The notes under the pieces: generated by a model
The model's database searches: none
What the model saw: only the letters and a program-made list of their open reading frames with translations
What the model was told of the DNA's origin: nothing
In this document: positions 33,109 to 39,747 of the stretch, piece by piece
Position numbering within the stretch: position 1 is the first letter of the stretch
How the letters are laid out: each line of letters begins with the position of its first letter
From: UBA1189 sp045612065
GTDB lineage: Bacteria; Bacteroidota; Bacteroidia; Bacteroidales; Bacteroidaceae
Direction of reading: 5' to 3'
Length of the DNA stretch: 39,747 nucleotides
Assembly: GCA_045612065.1 (NCBI GenBank)
Contig: JAZKYH010000070.1
Span: 1 to 39,747 of the forward strand
Made by a program: the position numbers and the translations under genes

Positions 33109-33708
33109 ATGAAAGAACTAAAGAAGATAAAGTTTAAAAGCAAACTTGAGGTTACAGACCTATTCGTAAAGGTACCGATGAACTTCAAATGTCTGCTTTC
33201 GAACACCGAAAGGGACTTCTTGGAGGCAGTTATTCACCTTCAATCGCTCGGTAAGTATAACACTAGTGATAGTCTTATCATGGCCAACAGTGGACTAAAC
33301 AGTCGGCAGATAACGGAAGCAAAGCGGAATCTTGTAACACTAGGAATAATCAGCGTAACTGACAACAAAAGTCTTCGCGGAAGTAGGTACTCCATCAACG
33401 CAGAACTATACAACGACCTACTAAAAAGACTGAATAGTATAAGGTCAGCAATAGAACGATTCGAAGTTGGCGATGAGTATCGGAGGAGTAAAGGAATGAA
33501 ACCCATCTTCAAGAACATCATCAACACCCTTAGGCGACGCTTGAAGACTGTTGAAGTCCCATCAGAAGAACTAATAACAATGTCTACTCCTCATCCTCAG
33601 CAACCTACCAAAGAGGATATGAAGGAAAATCTAAAGAGATTTTTAGAAGAAGGATTACTCACTCCCGAACAGTATCACATACAATTAAAAAAATATAAAC
33701 AACTGTAA
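33109..33708 (+). CDS. Winged-helix-like DNA-binding protein
   Basis: The 199-residue protein has a winged-helix-type core at about 25-100: LLSNTERDFLEAVIHLQSLGKY, DSLIMANSGLNSRQITEAKRNLVTLGIISV and SLRGSRYSINAELYNDLLKRL. This is the pattern of replication-initiator or regulator proteins on Bacteroides elements. The C-terminal part is basic and then helical (MKENLKRFLEEGLLTPEQYHIQLKKYKQL). The ATG at 33109 is preferred because the promoter -7 box lies at 33044; ATG 33067 would leave almost no leader. It is the first gene of a four-gene rightward module, 21 bp before the helicase-primase-like gene. It may be the element's replication or excision regulator. Confidence 0.65.
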   Translation: MKELKKIKFKSKLEVTDLFVKVPMNFKCLLSNTERDFLEAVIHLQSLGKYNTSDSLIMANSGLNSRQITEAKRNLVTLGIISVTDNKSLRGSRYSINAELYNDLLKRLNSIRSAIERFEVGDEYRRSKGMKPIFKNIINTLRRRLKTVEVPSEELITMSTPHPQQPTKEDMKENLKRFLEEGLLTPEQYHIQLKKYKQL

Positions 33709-33729
33709 ATCATTAAAATAAACAACGAT

Positions 33730-35568
33730 ATGAAAAAATTAAATTTTATTCAAAACGCAGAAATGTTGGAAGAAGCATACTGTAGCACTATGATTAACGG
33801 TCTTCCCAAGGGTATTAACACTGGTCTTAATAGTCTAGACGAACTATTCCGCTTAGACAGAGGCAAACTTGTCACAGTCACGGGTATTCCCAACATGGGC
33901 AAAAGCGAGTTTATAGACTACCTATGCGTGCAATACAACAAACTGCACGGTATGCGTACGCTCTTTTATAGTCCAGAGAATCAACCTATTGCTTTTCACA
34001 TCGGTAAACTGTTCCGTAAACTCTCGTGCAGAAAAGACACTAAAGAAGACCTCACTAACGAAGAAAGCAAGGAGATGCGTAAATACATCTACGAGAACTT
34101 CTTTTTCTTTGACTACACCAAAGAGTATAACCTCCAAGAAATTCTTAATACGGCAGAGGGGGCAATAAAAGATTTAGGCATCGGCATTCTTGTTATTGAT
34201 AGTTATAACAAGGTAAGGAGAGATGTTACGGTTAATGAGACTGAACTCATCGGCAGAGAACTTGACAAACTCGAACGATTCGCTAAGGAGATGAATATCA
34301 TCTTGTTACTCGTCGTTCATCCGAGAAAAATGGAAAAAGACAAGGACGGAAAATATGTCATTCCTTCGGGATATGACATGAACGGCAGTGCCAATTTTAA
34401 GAACAAGTCAGATTTTGTTCTCTGCGTACATCGCAACTTTGAACCGAACTACGCTATCGTCAAAGTAGATAAAGTCAAGTTCAACAACTACGGTGGGCAA
34501 GGAACCGTCGAACTTGGATATAACAACATCAGCGGAAACTACTTTGACATCACCAACGAAAGAGGTTTCCTTGAGGATGAAGATGCGATATTCACTCCCC
34601 CTAGTGAAACTCCATTTGTCCTCGACACTCAGTGCAAGAGTGGAGCGGAATGGTTGGACGTTACTTGTGCATGCGCAAGAAGAATAAACGCCAAGGAGAC
34701 TACAGAGATGAATCTTTATCAGTTCTTGACTTGCGACCGTCCTGACCTTTTGGAGAGTATAAATCGCATCAGAACGAATAATGATAGTAAAGAACGAAGA
34801 GACTTGAAGACTGCACTGTTACCTATCATCTGCCCTTCAATTGTAGGATTTAAAGGCGAACGCAAAACAGAGAATATCAAGGGGTATACCAATCTACTCT
34901 GCATCGACATCGACGAAAAGGATAACCCAAACAAGATGTCATCCGTCCTTGAGATTTTGAAGTCTCTCCCATACGTCGCTTTCGCTCAGAGAAGCGCATC
35001 GGGGAATGGTTACTATGCCATTATCCCCATCGAGGATGGCAAATACCTTAAGGAGTACTTTTACGCTGTAGAAGAAGAACTTGCAGAAAAAGGTATAACC
35101 ATTGATAAGGGGTGTAACGACTACATAAGGGCAAGATATTATAGTCATGACCCCGAACGCTACGTCAACCCAAGATGTAAGATGTACACAAAAAGAAAAA
35201 GTACTCGTAGAGGTGGTGGGGTTTCCACCTCTACTACTCTAGGACTAGAACACCCTACTATAGCAGACTCTGAGGAATTTCAAAGAACTCTAGACAGAGC
35301 ATGTGAAGGAGTTGAGTCACTTGATGTTTGTCCAAACTATACCGCATGGTCAAAAGTAGGACTTGCACTAGCAAAGGTTCTAGGAGAAGTCGGTCGAGGT
35401 TATTTTCACAGACTTTCGTGCGGATACAACGGTTACTCGGAGAGCGAGACAAATAGCAAGTACGATGAGTTCTTGAAGAATGCACATCGCTACGAGTACG
35501 GAATTGGAACCGTCATATTCTATATCAAAGAAGCGAAGGACAATCGAAACAGAGAGTTAAATAACTAA
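33730..35568 (+). CDS. Helicase domain fused to VirE_N/PriCT-like region
   Basis: The 612-residue protein starts with a RecA-fold, DnaB/Twinkle-like ATPase: LDELFRLDRGKLVTVTGIPNMGKS (Walker A 52-59), ILVIDSYNKV (Walker B, about 155) and LLLVVHPRK. From about 330 a BT4734/VirE N-terminal-like region follows (VGFKGERKTENIKGYTNLLCIDIDEKDNP, FAQRSASGNGYYAIIPI). It ends with a PriCT-2-like stretch from about 515 (WSKVGLALAKVLGEVGRGYFHRLSCG). Helicase-primase proteins usually carry the primase part first; here the order is reversed. It is the likely replication protein of the excised element. Confidence 0.75.
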   Translation: MKKLNFIQNAEMLEEAYCSTMINGLPKGINTGLNSLDELFRLDRGKLVTVTGIPNMGKSEFIDYLCVQYNKLHGMRTLFYSPENQPIAFHIGKLFRKLSCRKDTKEDLTNEESKEMRKYIYENFFFFDYTKEYNLQEILNTAEGAIKDLGIGILVIDSYNKVRRDVTVNETELIGRELDKLERFAKEMNIILLLVVHPRKMEKDKDGKYVIPSGYDMNGSANFKNKSDFVLCVHRNFEPNYAIVKVDKVKFNNYGGQGTVELGYNNISGNYFDITNERGFLEDEDAIFTPPSETPFVLDTQCKSGAEWLDVTCACARRINAKETTEMNLYQFLTCDRPDLLESINRIRTNNDSKERRDLKTALLPIICPSIVGFKGERKTENIKGYTNLLCIDIDEKDNPNKMSSVLEILKSLPYVAFAQRSASGNGYYAIIPIEDGKYLKEYFYAVEEELAEKGITIDKGCNDYIRARYYSHDPERYVNPRCKMYTKRKSTRRGGGVSTSTTLGLEHPTIADSEEFQRTLDRACEGVESLDVCPNYTAWSKVGLALAKVLGEVGRGYFHRLSCGYNGYSESETNSKYDEFLKNAHRYEYGIGTVIFYIKEAKDNRNRELNN

Positions 35569-35616
35569 TTTTCAATCAATAGAACCTTGCGGTATATAGG
35601 TTAACCGCTTACAATT

Positions 35617-35949
35617 ATGCTTAACGAATTACAATTTGAAGAAGTAAAAGACTATTTAATGCAGTTTACCGAATACTTAAAGGACTACATTATATCAAAA
35701 ATAGAAAGTGAAAATCTCATAGAAGTCGTCTATACTGAAAAGCATTGGTTCAAGGCATTTAACTCAGATTTAAGACTTTCATTTGAATTGTCAAGGATAA
35801 ACGAAGATGACATAGTCAAAGAACAGCGAATAGAACTATTCCGTATTTGGAGTAGCGCTATTATAAAGATATTAAATGATTGTAGAACAGAATATAGGTA
35901 TTTAATTGATTTTGACAACAATAACACCATTTATATTATAACACCATGA
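35617..35949 (+). CDS. Hypothetical protein
   Basis: The 110-residue protein is mostly helical and acidic (MLNELQFEEVKDYLMQFTEYLKDYIISKIESENL) with a short beta end (YLIDFDNNNTIYIITP). I recognise no family. It overlaps the next gene by four bases (ATGA), so the two are translationally coupled. A small hairpin (GCGGT...ACCGC) lies in the 48-bp gap after the helicase-primase gene. Confidence 0.55.
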   Translation: MLNELQFEEVKDYLMQFTEYLKDYIISKIESENLIEVVYTEKHWFKAFNSDLRLSFELSRINEDDIVKEQRIELFRIWSSAIIKILNDCRTEYRYLIDFDNNNTIYIITP

Positions 35950-36458
35950 GTATTAAAAGATTTAAGGAGGTAATTGGTATCATATCATCGAATCAACCCT
36001 CTTCAAATGAACTACACAGTGTACAATGTGAAATAAACAACGTAATTCATCATAACTTATACAACTATATGCTACCCCATAAGGTTAAAGAGGTTATTGA
36101 TACACTCATACCCTTCTTCATCAAGATGAAGTCATTGGAATCTCTCCCACCTAAGGTGGAAGAAAAGAGAACTATACTACTAAGACAAGGACGAGACATC
36201 ATCATGAAGTTAAAACCTTATATAACAGCAGAATACTCAAGAGAGGAATATATTGAAGTATATACGCTACAATACAGACGACTTGTCGCAGAATACATCA
36301 AAGAGAAAAAAACGTTAGACATCCGCTTGGCCGCTGACCTGCTCAATAAAGGCAAAGTGCTTAAAGATGAGTGCGAAAAGCGTATAGGAAGATTAGAGTA
36401 TAAGGTGTTTGATAGTATGCTTACAGAACTAAAGGAATATATCTCAAACAATCTATAG
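35946..36458 (+). CDS. Hypothetical helical protein
   Basis: The 170-residue protein is almost entirely helical and rich in Lys and Glu, with segments likely to form coiled coils (EEYIEVYTLQYRRLVAEYIKEKK, LADLLNKGK-like region, ECEKRIGRLEYKVFDSMLTELKEYI). No signal peptide or membrane segment is seen and I recognise no family. It is coupled to the previous gene and ends at the bidirectional terminator shared with the integrase. A role in replication or excision of the element is a guess from position. Confidence 0.55.
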   Translation: MSIKRFKEVIGIISSNQPSSNELHSVQCEINNVIHHNLYNYMLPHKVKEVIDTLIPFFIKMKSLESLPPKVEEKRTILLRQGRDIIMKLKPYITAEYSREEYIEVYTLQYRRLVAEYIKEKKTLDIRLAADLLNKGKVLKDECEKRIGRLEYKVFDSMLTELKEYISNNL

Positions 36459-36492
36459 GAAGAAGAGGGGATTTCACCCTCCCCTCTTCTTC
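36459..36492. terminator. Bidirectional terminator
   Basis: A 12-bp perfect stem GAAGAAGAGGGG/CCCCTCTTCTTC with a 10-nt loop sits between the converging gene 35946-36458 and the integrase. It overlaps the integrase stop codon. Confidence 0.85.
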
Positions 36493-37615
36493 AATCAAAA
36501 ATATCATTTAATCTATCCTTTTCTTTCGATACGGTATCCGTCATCAAATGCGCATATACGGACAATGTCGTCTTTGTGGTACTATGCCCAAGTATCTTTG
36601 CTATCACATTTACATCTATGCCATGGTTGATACAGATAGTCGCCATAGTGTGCCTAGCAAGATGCGTATGCAGTTCTTGCTCTATACCACATATATCACC
36701 AATTTCTTTTAGATAGGCGTTGTATTTCTGATTTGATAGAATCGGCAAAGTATAATCATACTTTTCAAGAATCTCCTTTGCGATATTCAATAGGGGAATT
36801 ACAGATTGAATTTTAGTTTTCTGTCTATTCTTGATGATGACATCACCTTTTACATCATCTCTAGTTAAAGTCGCTAAATCTGAGTATGACAATCCTGTAT
36901 GACATTGAAGGACAAATAAGTCGCGTACACTATTCAGACGCTTGTTCCCTATTTGCTTGGTGCGTAATCTTTGTAAATCATCTTTGGTTAACGGATGATA
37001 CTCTAATTTTTCCTTCTTGAATTTCACCTTGAAAGGATTTGCATTGATGTAACCTTCATCTCTACAATACAAAAGTACAGTATTAAGATGCTTGGCACGA
37101 CTTATTGCAGTATTATTACTCACCTTTGTTAGGAGGTAATTGAAGAATAACTGACATGTATTAGGAGTTATATCCTCAACCAACATATCTGAGTGACCAT
37201 ACTCAACCTTTAGAAAGTCTTTCAAATAACCAAGTGTTACTTTATATCTTCCTACAGTATCGGGCGAAAGACTGCTTTTGATTCTTATTGTCTCGTCGAA
37301 TGCTTGCGCTATTGTTATTACGTTTTGCTTGATGCCATTCTTAAAAGCATCAACAAAGGTCTCAACAGTAATGTGCAAATTGAGAGATAACATCTGATTG
37401 TAAAGAGTATAACACTTCGAACGAATGAGATTGATATAATCATTCAACTCCCTTGAACCCTTTACTTTTTGTTCTTTACAATCCCATTTTGAAGGAATAC
37501 ATCTTCGATCCAAAGTTAGAATTGCCCTTTGACCATCAATAATAACAGATAATTCAATAGGAGCAGTCGCATTTTTTCCTACTTTTGAATCTCTAACAAG
37601 AAATTTTAGTTTCAT
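36491..37615 (-). CDS. int: Tyrosine recombinase (integrase)
   Basis: The 374-residue integrase has an N-terminal arm-binding region (KLKFLVRDSKVGKNATAPIELSVIIDGQRAILTL), a SAM-like core-binding domain (about 95-190) and a catalytic domain. Catalytic residues seen are HLARH (His318, Arg321), GHS, and the nucleophile Tyr354 in SVYAHL. The usual first Arg position reads TGLSYSD (Ser243), as known for IntDOT. The ATG at 37615 is used; the frame extends to a GTG at 37636 but related proteins start at MKxKFLVR. It lies about 230 bp from attR and should cut within the tRNA-Ser repeat. Confidence 0.92.
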   Translation of the reverse strand: MKLKFLVRDSKVGKNATAPIELSVIIDGQRAILTLDRRCIPSKWDCKEQKVKGSRELNDYINLIRSKCYTLYNQMLSLNLHITVETFVDAFKNGIKQNVITIAQAFDETIRIKSSLSPDTVGRYKVTLGYLKDFLKVEYGHSDMLVEDITPNTCQLFFNYLLTKVSNNTAISRAKHLNTVLLYCRDEGYINANPFKVKFKKEKLEYHPLTKDDLQRLRTKQIGNKRLNSVRDLFVLQCHTGLSYSDLATLTRDDVKGDVIIKNRQKTKIQSVIPLLNIAKEILEKYDYTLPILSNQKYNAYLKEIGDICGIEQELHTHLARHTMATICINHGIDVNVIAKILGHSTTKTTLSVYAHLMTDTVSKEKDRLNDIFD

Positions 37616-37675
37616 TTCTTCTAACTTTTTTAACACGTAATCAACTCATATTAAAATCGTTAGATTGATTTTTTT

Positions 37676-37718
37676 CAGTCGCAAATTTGAGAAAGACTCA
37701 GTCGCAAATTTTGAACGC
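37676..37718 (+). repeat. Putative integrase arm-type sites near attR
   Basis: CAGTCGCAAATTT (37676-37688) and CAGTCGCAAATTTTGAACGC (37699-37718) are direct copies 23 bp apart, between the integrase gene and attR. The second matches the attL-side site in 19 of 20 bases. Confidence 0.6.
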
Positions 37719-37840
37719 TTTTATTCACCCTAGAATAGTCAAAATTCGCTTTATTCTTAGAATGCGGCAGCATTGTCATTGCTTTATTCTTGCTTTATAC
37801 CACATTATCAACACTTTAACCCAGTAGTACATACAAAAAG

Positions 37841-37868
37841 AAAAAAGCGAGCAACTTTCGCTGCTCGC
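37841..37868 (-). terminator. tRNA cluster terminator within the att repeat
   Basis: GCGAGCA/TGCTCGC with an 8-nt loop is followed on the minus strand by T6. It ends the tRNA-Ser transcript. The copy at 18040-18067 is identical. Confidence 0.85.
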
Positions 37869-37899
37869 TTCTCTGCGGAAAGGGAGGGATTCGAACCCC
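37841..37899. repeat. attR: 59-bp direct repeat at the intact tRNA-Ser
   Basis: This copy is identical to 18040-18098. It begins after G37840 and ends where the T-arm meets the rest of the tRNA; bases just outside differ (C vs T at the tRNA side). The element's own DNA now supplies the tRNA 3' end. Confidence 0.9.
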
Positions 37900-37960
37900 C
37901 GGTGCCTCTCAGCACGGCGGTTTTCAAGACCGCTGTAATCGACCACTCTACCACCTTTCC
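37876..37960 (-). tRNA. tRNA-Ser(TGA)
   Basis: Acceptor GGAAAGG pairs with CCTTTCC. The anticodon loop is CTTGAAA (anticodon TGA), there is a long variable arm (CCGTGCTGAGAGGCACCGG region) and a T-loop GTTCGAATC. It has 85 nt without an encoded full CCA. It is the integration target of the element. Confidence 0.93.
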
Positions 37961-37987
37961 AATGCCTAACATGTAGGACTTTCTTTG

Positions 37988-38060
37988 AGCGGAAAACGAG
38001 ACTCGAACTCGCGACCCTAACCTTGGCAAGGTTATGCTCTACCAACTGAGCTATTTCCGC
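37988..38060 (-). tRNA. tRNA-Gly(GCC), copy 1
   Basis: Acceptor GCGGAAA/TTTCCGC, anticodon stem TAACC/GGTTA with loop TTGCCAA, and T-loop TTCGAGT. It has 73 nt and is identical to the copy at 38361-38433. Confidence 0.93.
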
Positions 38061-38117
38061 ATTTGCTTTGCAAATTCAGCATCCTCGGCTACGAGAATAC
38101 CGTATTTCTATCTTTCG

Positions 38118-38201
38118 TGAAGAGAATGAGACTCGAACTCACACGACCCAACGGTCACTACCCCCTCAAAGTAGCGCGTCTACCAATTCCGCCATCTCTC
38201 C
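38118..38201 (-). tRNA. tRNA-Leu(GAG)
   Basis: Acceptor GGAGAGA/TCTCTTC with one G-T pair, anticodon stem CTACT/GGTAG with loop TTGAGGG (anticodon GAG), a long variable arm and T-loop TTCGAGT. Confidence 0.88.
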
Positions 38202-38237
38202 ATTATTTGTCCAGTAAGTCAAAACCCGTTTGGTCTG

Positions 38238-38318
38238 TGCCCAGAACAGGACTCGAACCTGCACGTCTCTCAACACTCGCACCTGAAACGAGCGCGTCTA
38301 CCATTCCGCCACCTGGGC
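38238..38318 (-). tRNA. tRNA-Leu(CAG)
   Basis: Acceptor GCCCAGG/TCTGGGC, anticodon stem CTCGT/GCGAG with loop TTCAGGT (anticodon CAG), long variable arm and T-loop TTCGAGT. Confidence 0.88.
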
Positions 38319-38360
38319 TTACACCGACTCATCGGTTGTAGACACAAATTCAAACTTGTG

Positions 38361-38433
38361 AGCGGAAAACGAGACTCGAACTCGCGACCCTAACCTTGGC
38401 AAGGTTATGCTCTACCAACTGAGCTATTTCCGC
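38361..38433 (-). tRNA. tRNA-Gly(GCC), copy 2
   Basis: This is identical to 37988-38060. The upstream flank (CATCCTCGGCT...) also resembles the flank of copy 1, which suggests a local duplication. Confidence 0.93.
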
Positions 38434-38575
38434 AAATTTCTTCGAAATTTTCGGCATCCTCGGCTGCGCTCGGCATAATCAAGTATTCTTGCCTCTGCTC
38501 TCACTTGCACGAGAATTCCGCAATTTGTTGTTCAGTATTTCAAGGAGCAATCGGTTTGTTTCCGTTTTGCGAGTG

Positions 38576-38607
38576 CAAAGGTACTCGCTTTTTTCTGAAC
38601 CACCAAA
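38576..38607 (-). promoter_or_regulatory. Promoter of the tRNA cluster
   Basis: On the minus strand, TTTG (38607-38604) and TACCTTTG (38583-38576) are 20 bp apart, a good -33/-7 pair. It is about 140 bp before the first tRNA. The remaining sequence 38434-38805 holds no gene that I can see. Confidence 0.7.
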
Positions 38608-38730
38608 CGTTTCTTGAAAAAAAATGCGAAAAATATCGTTTTTTCTTCAATTCTTCCTAAAACCGCCCATTCCATGGAGTAAAAAGCATTGAAAAAGCCA
38701 ACATTTCATCTGCAATCAAGAAAATAGTAT

Positions 38731-38738
38731 TACTTTTG
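38731..38738 (+). promoter_or_regulatory. -7 box (TACTTTTG) of the peptidase gene
   Basis: TACTTTTG matches the consensus, 67 bp before the ATG at 38806. Confidence 0.6.
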
Positions 38739-38805
38739 CAGAGGATACATTTTTTCACATCATCCGCTTTGCCCTATATATAATATGTATTATAAACACA
38801 AAACA

Positions 38806-39747
38806 ATGAAAAAAACATTTATCGCTATGGCCATCGTTGCCCTCACAGCATGTGGTGCCAAGCACGACAACCCCGTGCTAGCTGATTCGGCTCTGCCGTT
38901 TGGCGCCCCCGAGTTTTCAAAGTATCAATCGACTGACTACGAATCGGCCTTCATGGTAGGTTTCGAAGAGCAGCGTGCCGAGATCGATGCTATCGTAGCT
39001 AACCCCGAGGCTCCCACCTTCGACAACACCATCGCTGCCCTCGAGCGTAGCGGCAAGAAGTTGGCTAAGGTAACGGGCATATTCTTCAACCTCAGCGAGA
39101 CCGATGCCGATGACACTATACGCGAAACCGAGAAGAAGCTCTCGCCCCTCTTCACCGAGCACAGCGCTTACATGACGATGAACGAGGCACTCTTCGCCCG
39201 CATCAAGACACTCTATGACACCAAGGCTGAGCTTGGCCTCACCCGTGAGCAGGAAATGGTGCTCGACAAGTATTATCGTATGTTCGTAAAGGGTGGTGCT
39301 CTGCTCGATGCCGATAAGAAGGCTCAGCTCATGGAGATTGAAAAGCAACTTTCTCTCGCAAGCATTGAGTTTGGTGAGAATGCTTTGGCCGAGACCAATG
39401 CTTTCGAACTCATTATTACTGATGAGAAGGATCTTGCAGGTCTTCCCCAAAGTTCAATCAATGCGGCTCGTGAAACTGCTCAGGCAGCAGGTAAGGAGGG
39501 CTACCTCTTCACATTGCAAAAGCCAAGCTGGATTCCCTTCTTGCAGTATGCCGACAATCGTGAACTTCGTCGTCAGATGTATCTTGCATATATCAATCGT
39601 GGCGATAACAACAATGACAATGACAACAAAGAGGTTATTGCACGCATCTTGAAGCTTCGTCAGCAGAAGGCAAAGCTCTTTGGTTACGAGACTTTTGCTG
39701 ATTACCAGCTTGAAGATAAGATGGCAAAGACTCCCGAGGCTGCTTAT
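38806..39747 (+). CDS. dcp: Peptidyl-dipeptidase Dcp (M3 family) lipoprotein, 3' end cut by the window
   Basis: The frame is open from the ATG to the right edge (314 codons). The N-terminus is a lipoprotein signal (KKTFIAMAIVALTACGAK) with the lipobox LTAC. The mature part follows the M3 oligopeptidase N-terminal pattern: FDNTIAALERSGKKLAKVTGIFFNLSE, RKF-like region replaced by YYRMFVKGGALL, YLFTLQKPSWIPFLQYADNRELRRQMYLAYINRGD and ILKLRQQKAKLFGYETFADYQLEDKMAKTP. The zinc-binding HExxH lies beyond the window. It removes dipeptides from peptide C-termini, here probably anchored in the envelope facing the periplasm. Confidence 0.88.
   Translation, partial: MKKTFIAMAIVALTACGAKHDNPVLADSALPFGAPEFSKYQSTDYESAFMVGFEEQRAEIDAIVANPEAPTFDNTIAALERSGKKLAKVTGIFFNLSETDADDTIRETEKKLSPLFTEHSAYMTMNEALFARIKTLYDTKAELGLTREQEMVLDKYYRMFVKGGALLDADKKAQLMEIEKQLSLASIEFGENALAETNAFELIITDEKDLAGLPQSSINAARETAQAAGKEGYLFTLQKPSWIPFLQYADNRELRRQMYLAYINRGDNNNDNDNKEVIARILKLRQQKAKLFGYETFADYQLEDKMAKTPEAAY

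Larger units (their letters stand above)
18040..37899. mobile_element. 19.8-kb tRNA-Ser-integrated element carrying a type III R-M defence operon
   Basis: A perfect 59-bp direct repeat bounds the region (18040-18098 and 37841-37899, unit length 19,801 bp). The right copy is part of an intact tRNA-Ser(TGA) gene; the left copy is only its T-arm/acceptor fragment and terminator. The tyrosine recombinase gene sits next to the intact tRNA, as expected for tRNA-targeting elements. The interior is clearly AT-richer than both flanks. It carries integrase, helicase-primase-like and regulatory genes, umuDC, and a seven-gene restriction-modification operon. No relaxase, coupling ATPase, mating-pair or virion gene is visible, so self-transfer is unlikely without a helper. 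Confidence 0.88.

Overview
The window looks like a Bacteroidales chromosome, most likely Prevotella-like. It has a succinate-propionate type methylmalonyl-CoA decarboxylase operon, a BspA-type leucine-rich-repeat surface protein with a GIYI...GRKVVIK tail, TAnnTTTG (-7) promoters, and a tyrosine recombinase of the Bacteroides IntDOT type. These are recognitions from reading translated sequence, not database results.

Layout. 1-17,967 is GC-richer core chromosome. In order it holds a CDS tail with a 22-bp-period palindrome array, NhaD (minus), a single-domain HsdR_N-like protein, the mmd operon (epimerase, MmdA, OadG-like, biotin carrier, MmdB), a CapA-like protein, a LysM/periplasmic-binding-like protein, an outer-membrane beta-barrel, an RluA-type pseudouridine synthase, dihydroorotase, and a stand-alone MetH reactivation domain. 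A 1.6-kb gene-free stretch full of palindromes and dispersed repeats follows, then the BspA-like protein (minus). Every gap inside the mmd operon carries a copy of one inverted-repeat element that ends just before the next start codon.

18,040-37,899 is an AT-richer integrated element of 19.8 kb. It is bounded by a perfect 59-bp direct repeat made of the 3' end of tRNA-Ser(TGA) plus that tRNA's terminator. The integrase (36491-37615, minus) lies beside the intact tRNA. Next to it is a rightward replication/regulation module: a winged-helix-like protein, a helicase fused to a VirE_N/PriCT-like region, and two unknown proteins. The cargo is a seven-gene rightward operon of about 10 kb: XRE regulator, PLD-like/SNF2 helicase, DUF4391-like protein, small alpha/beta protein, type III Mod, type III Res and a HAD phosphatase. 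Divergent from it are three small leftward genes, then umuDC and an unknown gene. The two divergent promoters have identical -7 boxes set in mirrored dyads, which suggests one regulator controls both arms. I see no relaxase, coupling protein, capsid or terminase, so the element resembles an integrative satellite or a minimal mobilisable island carrying defence cargo.

37,876-38,433 is a leftward tRNA cluster (Gly, Leu, Leu, Gly, Ser in transcription order). The window ends in a Dcp-type M3 peptidyl-dipeptidase lipoprotein gene that runs off the right edge.

The strongest candidates for something new are these: the seven-gene operon joining a type III restriction-modification pair to a PLD-like helicase, DUF4391-like, small-protein and HAD genes; an inverted, decayed copy of the element's end inside the element (32106-32200); the mmd-operon repeats that supply Shine-Dalgarno-like sequence; and the permuted half-site array near the left edge.
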